Origin: Spirochaetales bacterium
GTDB lineage: Bacteria; Spirochaetota; Spirochaetia; DSM-27196; SLST01
Direction: 5' to 3'
DNA length: 6,842 nt
NCBI GenBank assembly: GCA_028284845.1
Contig: JANQQY010000712.1
Location: 1-6,842 of the forward strand
A program made the translations under genes and the position numbers. Positions 1 to 6,842 of this stretch are shown one piece after another; within the stretch, counting starts at the first letter, position 1, and each line of letters starts with the position of its first letter. The notes under the pieces are model-generated. The model was not told the origin of the DNA. It saw only the letters and a list, made by a program, of their open reading frames with translations, and searched no databases.

Positions 1-578
1 ATTGCGGCGACGCGTTCAACATCGGCCTCAGGAATGCCGCCAATCTTCGCCTTGAACGCTTTGATGCCACGATCCATACAGCTCTTCGCATGAGCGGCCA
101 TTCCCTCAGGCGGGCCGCCTCCAATCTCCACCGCGACCGGAACCCGGGTGCGGAAGGCACCTCCCAGCAGCGTGGAAACCGGCACGCCCAGCACCCGCCC
201 CATGAGGTCGTGCAGCGCTAAGTCGATTCCGGCGCGGGCGCAGCTGTTACCACGGAAGTCGAGCGAGTACATCGCCTTCTCAATGTCAAAGGGATTGGTG
301 CCAATCAGTCGCGGTCCAAGATGGAAGTCGATTGCGCTCTTCACCTCTTCGATCGGCTCGCCAAAAAAGCCAATGTCGGTGACCGACTCTCCAACCCCAA
401 AGGCACCCTCATCAGTATCAATCCGAACGAGCACGTACTCGAGGACGAGTTCGGGCCGTTCACTCGTGACCCTGCCCAGTCGATACCACTCGCGCTTGGT
501 GCCCGCGCCTTCCGTGGAGTAGGGCGGAAACGGGATTGGCATACGAACTGCCGTTGTTGAGACCTTGGTGATCTTCAT
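1..578 (-). CDS. Mandelate racemase/muconate lactonizing enzyme family protein (enolase superfamily), 3' partial
   Basis: I translated this gene by hand from the reverse complement: an ATG at 578 opens 192 complete codons that run off the left edge. Enolase-superfamily enzymes use Mg2+ to abstract a proton alpha to a carboxylate, giving racemisation, epimerisation, cycloisomerisation or dehydration in the cytoplasm. The N-terminal capping domain (about residues 1-125) starts MKITKVSTTAVRMP. The MR/MLE signature is a full match, beginning at ARAGIDLALHDLMGR and ending in LLGG. The barrel then begins, with the KxK catalytic motif at K176-A-K178 in KAFKAKIGG. The metal-binding Asp/Glu residues and the second catalytic base lie outside the window. 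KxK is found in the MLE, dipeptide epimerase and several acid-sugar groups, so the reaction cannot be fixed. Roughly half of a typical 360-400 residue protein is missing. Its ATG overlaps the sulfatase stop by 3 bases (ATGA), and GGAGG lies 4 nt upstream. Family is certain; substrate is not. Confidence 0.93.
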   Translation of the reverse strand, partial: MKITKVSTTAVRMPIPFPPYSTEGAGTKREWYRLGRVTSERPELVLEYVLVRIDTDEGAFGVGESVTDIGFFGEPIEEVKSAIDFHLGPRLIGTNPFDIEKAMYSLDFRGNSCARAGIDLALHDLMGRVLGVPVSTLLGGAFRTRVPVAVEIGGGPPEGMAAHAKSCMDRGIKAFKAKIGGIPEADVERVAA

Positions 579-2050
579 GCTTCCTCCAGGATGAGATGAG
601 CGGGTATCGATGGACTCACCGTGCGAGATCCGTTCGCCTTGACATCGGCAAGCACCTGCTCAAGCCAGTCGGCAAGCTGCGGTCGCTGGGACGCGAGATT
701 GTGCTCCTCAGCGGGGTCTGATTCGAGATCAAAGAGAAGGCGGCCGTCGACCGCGTCAGTGACCGGTTGCCGTCGTGCCGCGAGTTCATCGTTGTCGTCC
801 CGCGCGAGGAGGATGAGCTTCCAGCGGCCACACCGGATCGCGAAGTCGCCCGTCTTCGAAGCGAAACCGCCTGTATCTGAAGCAAGGGTTGGCCGAGCAG
901 AGGGGCCCACACTCAGAAGGGCGTTTGTCACGTCGTGGCTGTCCTCAACCCCGTCAGGAAGCTCGGCACCGGCAATAGAAGCAAAGGTCGCGAGCATATC
1001 GGTGAGGCAGATCAACTCGTCGCTGGTCGTACCGGCTGGGATCGTGCCGGGCCATCTGGCGATGAAGGGAATCCGATGTCCGCCCTCGAAGGGCGTGTTC
1101 TTGTAGCCACGAAGATCACCGGCAGACTTCTGCCCGTTCTCACCGCGCATGGGCCCATTATCGCTTGTGAAGATGAGGAGGGTCTCGCCAAGGATTCCGG
1201 CCTTCTCCAGCTCCTCATAGACGCGGCCCACGCACCAATCCACAAGGACGTTCATGTCGCCACGGGCGCCCTCGCGGCTCTTGCCTCGCGCGTGCTCCGG
1301 TGGCCACCACGGGTTGTGAGGTGCGGAAATGGGAAGATAGAGGAAAAAGGGCTCGGTGGCCGAATGAATGAACTCAGCGGCTTTCTCTATGAGTCGCTCG
1401 TCAACGTCGGGCTCGGTCCAATCCGGGACCATAAGGCCGGGGTAGAAGCCGGGAAGCTTGTGCAGCTCCTCAGTGCTTGGAACGGTAGGAATGCCGACGG
1501 TGTGGCGGTTCTCAATAAAGGCATAGGGCGGGTCAGAGGTGGAGCAGCCGGCTGTTCCAAAGAAGGAATCGAATCCACAGTCGACGGGACCGCCCGCGAG
1601 AGGTTTGGAGAAATCGATCTCCGACTCCTCCTGTGTGAGGCGCCCGCTCTTGTCCGGGTAGAAGAAGCCCAGGTGCCATTTCCCAATGCAGGCGGTCTGG
1701 TAGCCGGCACTCACAAGAACCTTGGGAAGGGTTGGGCGCCCGGGCTCAATCACCGGCGGCTCATAGGGCATGACGAGTGAGTGCTTCTTGGGCGTTCGCC
1801 AATAGTAACGACCGGTGAGGATACCGTAGCGCGTGGGAGTACAGATGGCACTCTGCGAATGGGCATCCGTGAAGCGCGCACCCTCTGCGGCAAGCCGATC
1901 GACATTCGGCATGGGGACGAGAGAGTCGGGATTGTAGCAGGGAGGATCACCGTAGCCGGTATCATCGGCAAGGATCAGGACGATGTTTGGCTTCCGCGGC
2001 CCTCGCGTGCGACGCCCCGTCGTATCAGCGCCGGTAGACGGGGAGCTCAT
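575..2050 (-). CDS. Type I (Cys-type, formylglycine) sulfatase without signal peptide
   Basis: This 491-residue protein belongs to the alkaline phosphatase-like sulfatases, which hydrolyse sulfate esters. Visible active-site parts are the metal ligands D29-D30 in ILADDTGYGD, the formylglycine motif C70-T-P-T-R74 within SAICTPTRYGILTG, the second sulfatase signature GYQTACIGKWH with K124 and H126, H245 in SAPHNP, D297-N298 in FTSDNGP, and K317 in RGYKNTP. The catalytic set is complete, so an active enzyme is expected once C70 is converted by a formylglycine-generating enzyme or anaerobic maturase, neither of which is in the window. The frame stays open to 2257, but the upstream part lies inside the peptidase gene and is Arg/Pro/Ser-rich, unlike a sulfatase. 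ATG 2050 has GGAG 7 nt upstream and precedes the conserved RKPNIVLILADD by only 19 residues. With this start there is no hydrophobic leader, so the enzyme should be cytoplasmic. The gene overlaps the M42 gene by 26 bp. The sulfatase subfamily and substrate cannot be read from the sequence. Confidence 0.95.
   Translation of the reverse strand: MSSPSTGADTTGRRTRGPRKPNIVLILADDTGYGDPPCYNPDSLVPMPNVDRLAAEGARFTDAHSQSAICTPTRYGILTGRYYWRTPKKHSLVMPYEPPVIEPGRPTLPKVLVSAGYQTACIGKWHLGFFYPDKSGRLTQEESEIDFSKPLAGGPVDCGFDSFFGTAGCSTSDPPYAFIENRHTVGIPTVPSTEELHKLPGFYPGLMVPDWTEPDVDERLIEKAAEFIHSATEPFFLYLPISAPHNPWWPPEHARGKSREGARGDMNVLVDWCVGRVYEELEKAGILGETLLIFTSDNGPMRGENGQKSAGDLRGYKNTPFEGGHRIPFIARWPGTIPAGTTSDELICLTDMLATFASIAGAELPDGVEDSHDVTNALLSVGPSARPTLASDTGGFASKTGDFAIRCGRWKLILLARDDNDELAARRQPVTDAVDGRLLFDLESDPAEEHNLASQRPQLADWLEQVLADVKANGSRTVSPSIPAHLILEEA
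579..587 (-). promoter_or_regulatory. Ribosome binding site for the enolase-superfamily gene
   Basis: GGAGGAA at 587-581 lies within the last sulfatase codons, 4 nt (counted from GGAGG) before the ATG at 578. Together with the ATGA stop-start overlap, it indicates coupled translation of the sulfatase and the enolase-superfamily enzyme. Confidence 0.8.
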
Positions 2051-3077
2051 GTGCGTTCTCCGCGAATGCCTTGAGGAGCATCGTGGTCGCAAGGAGATCA
2101 TCCACGTGTGCAAGCTGCACGGACGAGTGCATGTATCGGGTGGGCGCCCCAATCGTCGTGGCAAGCGCACCGGCCCGAGATCGCTGAATGGCCGAAGCGT
2201 CGGTCCCACCCCAGATGTTCCTCTGGTAGGCGATGTCGTTCTTCTCGCAGAGATCAATCAAGAACGTACAGAGCGGAACGCTTCCCATGGTGAGGCGATC
2301 CATGATGTAGATGCCGGTGCCCTGCCCCATGGAACAGTGACGCTTGTGCTCCGGCGCATACGGAACGTCCCATGTGATACTTCCGTCGATCGCAAGCCCA
2401 AAATCCGGGTCAACCGAGTAGGCCGCGGGATGGGCTCCTCGGACACCGAGTTCTTCCTGGACCGTGGAGACGGCGTAGACATCGGCCTGCGTCTCTCCCA
2501 ACTCCTTCATCGCCTGAATCATGGTGTAGACGCCAAGCCGGTCGTCAAAGTTGCGGCCCTGGACGACCTTCTCATTCAACAGACGAAAATCGGAATCAAT
2601 ACTAATGATGTCCCCAATGTGGACCCGTGCTTTGACCTCATCCACCGGAAGGCCGGTGTCTATGTAGAGTTCGTCGATATCAAGGACGCGCTTCTTTTCG
2701 GCGTCGCTCATCAATCCCTGGTAGCGTGGCGGGATCACTCCAAGAACCTCTTCTGATCCGTGGATGATGACCCGCTGAGAGATGAGGTACTGCGAACTCA
2801 ATCCCCCAACCGCCATGAAGCGGATGTACCCCTCGCCGTCGATGTGAGTGACGATCATGCCAATCTCATCCGAATGACCGGCGAACATAACACGAGGTGT
2901 GTCATTCGAACTGTTCGCCGCCTTGTGGAGGCCGTAGACGTTCCCCATGGCGTCACGCCAGACCTCATCGCAACAGGCCTTGAGCTCTGCCTCAACAAGA
3001 TCCTGTGTGGCAAACTCGTGACCACAGACGCCCGGCACATTAGAGAGCCGCTCAAGAAGGGCGAGATCGTTCTGCAT
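2025..3077 (-). CDS. M42 family metallo-aminopeptidase (TET/glutamyl aminopeptidase-like)
   Basis: This 350-residue protein has the usual length of M42 peptidases, cytoplasmic di-metal aminopeptidases that often form tetrahedral dodecamers and shorten imported or proteasome-derived peptides. The full co-catalytic set is visible: H68 and D70 in AGHSDEIG, the bridging aspartate at D179 (or D178) in GRNFDDR, the general base and metal ligand E208-E209 in TVQEELG, D231 in AIDGSI, and H317 in RYMHSS. The conserved N-terminal SNVPGVCGHE and the GGTDASAI segment also fit. Residues about 72-165 would form the PDZ-like dimerisation domain inserted in the catalytic fold. Some homologues carry the old label endoglucanase M (CelM); the intact metal site argues for peptidase activity, although a glycan-linked context makes that label worth remembering. 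ATG 3077 follows AGGAGG by 5 nt, and the gap to the ATPase gene is 9 bp. The 3' end runs 26 bp into the sulfatase gene. Preferred residues (acidic, hydrophobic or basic) cannot be told from sequence alone. Confidence 0.95.
   Translation of the reverse strand: MQNDLALLERLSNVPGVCGHEFATQDLVEAELKACCDEVWRDAMGNVYGLHKAANSSNDTPRVMFAGHSDEIGMIVTHIDGEGYIRFMAVGGLSSQYLISQRVIIHGSEEVLGVIPPRYQGLMSDAEKKRVLDIDELYIDTGLPVDEVKARVHIGDIISIDSDFRLLNEKVVQGRNFDDRLGVYTMIQAMKELGETQADVYAVSTVQEELGVRGAHPAAYSVDPDFGLAIDGSITWDVPYAPEHKRHCSMGQGTGIYIMDRLTMGSVPLCTFLIDLCEKNDIAYQRNIWGGTDASAIQRSRAGALATTIGAPTRYMHSSVQLAHVDDLLATTMLLKAFAENAHELPVYRR
2051..2061 (-). promoter_or_regulatory. Ribosome binding site that decides the sulfatase start
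   Basis: GGAGAA at 2061-2056 leaves 7 nt between GGAG and the ATG at 2050. It lies inside the last codons of the peptidase gene. It supports the 491-residue sulfatase over the longer frame opening at 2257, whose upstream part is out-of-frame peptidase coding sequence. Confidence 0.7.
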
Positions 3078-3086
3078 GGAGTCCTC

Positions 3087-3088
<2 letters not shown>
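3078..3088 (-). promoter_or_regulatory. Ribosome binding site for the M42 peptidase
   Basis: A perfect AGGAGG at 3088-3083 starts within the TAG stop of the ATPase gene and ends 5 nt before the ATG at 3077. It is the strongest Shine-Dalgarno sequence in the window, and it fixes the peptidase start. Confidence 0.85.
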
Positions 3089-5137
<2,049 letters not shown>

Positions 5138-5141
<4 letters not shown>

Positions 5142-6079
5142 TGCTTCAGCCTCGGGTCGAGCGCGTCCCTGAGCCCGTCACCAAGAAATGCAAACGAGAG
5201 CATGGTCACGGCTAGGGCGATTCCGGGGAAGATGGCCAGGTGGGGATGACCACGCATCGCCTTGACACCGTCCTGGATCATGGCGCCCCAACTGGGAGTT
5301 GGCGGGTCAACACCAAGACCAATAAAGCTCAAGAATGCCTCAGTTGCGATGAAGCCGGGAATGCTGAGCGTGATGTTCACAACCAGTGGACCAACGAGGT
5401 TCGGTGCGAGGTAGCGGACGATCGTTCGGAAGTGTCCGGCGCCTATCGCCTTTGCCGCCTGGACAAACTCCATCTCCCGTAGCGAGAGTGCCATCCCGCG
5501 GGAGAGTCGTGCGACTCCAATCCAAGAGGTGAGGCTGATGCCGATGAGGATAAAGAGCATGCCGCCAAGAAAGCGATCAAGCGTGACGACGGCGACAACA
5601 AAGGGACCACGGGTAATCTCACCTCCGGCGGCCCCGAAGCTCGTCTTGAAGACGACCATCAGCAAGATGATGAACAGGAGCGAAGGGAAGGCGTAGAGAA
5701 CATCAACGATCCGCATGAGTATGTTGTCGAGCCTGCCGCCAAAGTAGCCCGAGAGGGTTCCGTAGAGGACTCCAATGACAAAGGCGAAGAGGGCGCCGAG
5801 CGTTCCCACCGTCAGGGAGATCCGAGTGCCGTAGAGCAGACGGCTAAGCATGTCGCGCCCAAGGAAATCGGCTCCCAGCGGAAACCTACCGCCGGGAGCG
5901 GCGAAGGTATTCTCGAAGTCCGCCTCGTCGAACGGATACGGGGCAATGACTGGGGCGAAGATCGCAATCAGAACAAGAAGAAGAATGATAGAACCGCCTA
6001 CAACGGCGAGCTTGTTCTTCAACAAGCGTCGCCAGGCGTCGCGCCACAGGCTGTCAGCGGGTTTCACACGGTGTGCCAA
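5138..6079 (-). CDS. DppC-type ABC transporter permease
   Basis: This 313-residue inner-membrane protein is one of the two transmembrane subunits of a peptide/nickel/opine-class importer. It begins with the DppC/OppC N-terminal pattern (basic WRRLLKNKLAVVGG before TM1), followed by the APYPFDEADF and HPLGAD-like FPLGADFLGRDMLSRLLYG segment. I see six likely membrane helices near residues 24-46, 88-110, 126-146, 171-191, 228-253 and 282-300. The cytoplasmic EAA loop that docks on the ATPase is at about 204-227 (EFVQAAKAIGAG, with P226). The ending GDGLRDALDPRLKQ is typical. Residues about 147-170, between TM3 and TM4, form an added loop common in the longer homologues of Gram-positive bacteria and Chloroflexota. 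The start is TTG at 6079, with AGGGGG 5 nt upstream overlapping the DppB stop. A GTG at codon 5 is possible but poorly spaced. The substrate cannot be read from the permease. Confidence 0.95.
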
Positions 6080-6090
6080 AGACGCCCCCT
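6080..6090 (-). promoter_or_regulatory. Ribosome binding site for the DppC-type permease (TTG start)
   Basis: AGGGGG at 6090-6085 lies 5 nt before the TTG at 6079 and overlaps the TAG stop of the upstream permease. Its spacing supports TTG over the GTG four codons downstream, and its position suggests that ribosomes finishing the first permease restart on the second. Confidence 0.7.
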
Positions 6091-6842
6091 ATGTCTGATC
6101 AAGTCGGATGCGCGGGTCGACCCACGCATAGGCGACGTCGACGGCAAGATTGGAGAGAACAAGGAAGAACGTGTAAACGAGAACCATTCCCATGATTACC
6201 GGGTAATCACGGGACGAGACACCGCCAACGAAGTATCCCCCCATTCCCGGGATCGCGAAGATTCGCTCCACGACCACTGCGCCGGTTACCATGCCGGCAA
6301 ACATCGGACCAAGAACCGTGATCACGGGAATGAGTGCATTCTTCAGAGCATGCCGGACGGTGATCGTTCGTTCCGGGACTCCTTTCGCGCGTGCCGTGCG
6401 AATATAGTCTTCGCGAATCACCTGCAGCATGCTCGCGCGGGTCAGACGGGCCAGACCGGCAGCCGGACCGATCCCGAGAATAATGGCGGGCATGATGGCC
6501 TGCTGCCACGTGCCCCACCGGGCAACCGGGAGCCAGCCCAGGTTAATCGCGAAGATCCAGATGAGGAGCGGAGCTGAGGTCATTGCCGGAACCGATACGC
6601 CGGCCATTGCGAAGAACATGGCGAAGTGGTCGATCGCACGATTTTGATTCAGCGCCGATGTGACGCCGAGGGGAATCCCAATCACCAGCGCGACTGCGAG
6701 TCCCAGCAGCCCAAGCGTTGCCGAAACGGGAAAGCCACCGGCAACCATCTCGTTCACCGATCGCGTTGTCGCGTATGACGGACCCAAGTCCGCGCGGAAC
6801 ACGAGGTTGCGCATGTAGCGCAGGTACTGAACGTAGATCGGG
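6089..6842 (-). CDS. DppB-type ABC transporter permease, 5' partial
   Basis: The reading frame stays open to the right edge. An ATG at 6814 is internal: the nine codons upstream of it read PIYVQYLRY, the normal DppB/OppB lead into MRNLV and DLGPSY, so the true start lies beyond the window. About 250 residues are visible, and roughly 70-90, including TM1, are missing compared with the usual 305-340. Likely helices, numbered from the internal Met, are near 31-54, 62-90, 106-122, 161-184 and 205-230. The EAA loop is at about 136-159 (DYIRTARAKG followed by RHALKNAL), at nt 6335-6409. The conserved end WVDPRIRLDQT is complete. The protein pairs with the downstream DppC-like subunit to form the translocation path. 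The stop TAG at 6091-6089 is followed by a 9 bp gap to the DppC start. A solute-binding protein gene usually lies beside such permeases and is expected upstream, outside the window. Confidence 0.95.
   Translation of the reverse strand, partial: PIYVQYLRYMRNLVFRADLGPSYATTRSVNEMVAGGFPVSATLGLLGLAVALVIGIPLGVTSALNQNRAIDHFAMFFAMAGVSVPAMTSAPLLIWIFAINLGWLPVARWGTWQQAIMPAIILGIGPAAGLARLTRASMLQVIREDYIRTARAKGVPERTITVRHALKNALIPVITVLGPMFAGMVTGAVVVERIFAIPGMGGYFVGGVSSRDYPVIMGMVLVYTFFLVLSNLAVDVAYAWVDPRIRLDQT

Noticed and set aside
935..1780. Plus-strand open frame of 281 codons opposite the sulfatase
   Set aside because: The minus strand encodes conserved sulfatase sequence throughout this stretch. The plus-strand product resembles no known family and lacks a convincing gene context.
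1983..2756. Plus-strand open frame of 257 codons spanning the sulfatase start and most of the M42 gene
   Set aside because: It crosses a real gene boundary on the other strand, has no family resemblance and is best explained as a shadow of codon bias.
2025..3077. Endoglucanase (CelM-type) activity for the M42 protein
   Set aside because: The complete di-metal peptidase residue set is present, and the endoglucanase label in this family is historical and poorly supported.
6089..6814. Complete DppB-like permease starting at ATG 6814
   Set aside because: The nine upstream codons read as conserved DppB sequence (PIYVQYLRY), and the protein would lack its first helix. The gene is truncated by the window edge, not short.

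Overview
The window is a single, gap-free run of six genes, all on the minus strand, so transcription goes from high to low coordinates. It is a bacterial metabolic operon. In transcription order it holds a DppB-type ABC permease (5' end beyond the right edge), a DppC-type permease, a double ATPase that fuses DppD- and DppF-like halves, an M42 aminopeptidase, a Cys-type sulfatase, and a mandelate racemase/muconate lactonizing enzyme (MR/MLE) of the enolase superfamily (3' end beyond the left edge). Junctions are 9 bp gaps or overlaps of 4 to 26 bp. Each internal start has a Shine-Dalgarno-like sequence lying in or against the end of the preceding gene. This points to one polycistronic, translationally coupled unit. 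No promoter, terminator, RNA gene, repeat, CRISPR array or mobile element is visible, and no stretch without a gene exceeds 9 bp.

The right half (about 3087-6842) encodes the membrane and ATPase parts of a peptide/nickel/opine-class importer. The periplasmic or lipoprotein solute-binding protein is not in the window and is probably upstream. The left half (1-3077) encodes three soluble enzymes with no visible signal peptide. The simplest reading is that the transporter brings in a small substrate, the aminopeptidase trims a peptide part, the sulfatase removes an ester sulfate in the cytoplasm, and the enolase-superfamily enzyme epimerises or dehydrates the acid that results. The substrate is unknown. 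Transporters of this class carry peptides but also oligosaccharides, so a sulfated peptide conjugate, sulfated glycan fragment or sulfated acid sugar all fit.

The organism is a bacterium of moderately high GC content (estimated by eye, not computed). The fused DppD-DppF ATPase and the permease style with an extra segment between TM3 and TM4 recall Chloroflexota and Bacillota homologues. Pairing sulfatases with MR/MLE enzymes is common in marine and environmental lineages such as SAR202 Chloroflexota, Planctomycetota and Poribacteria. This taxonomic guess is weak and comes from family resemblance only. No defence system, toxin or novel RNA was found. The notable point is the gene combination, above all a leaderless sulfatase placed behind an importer.
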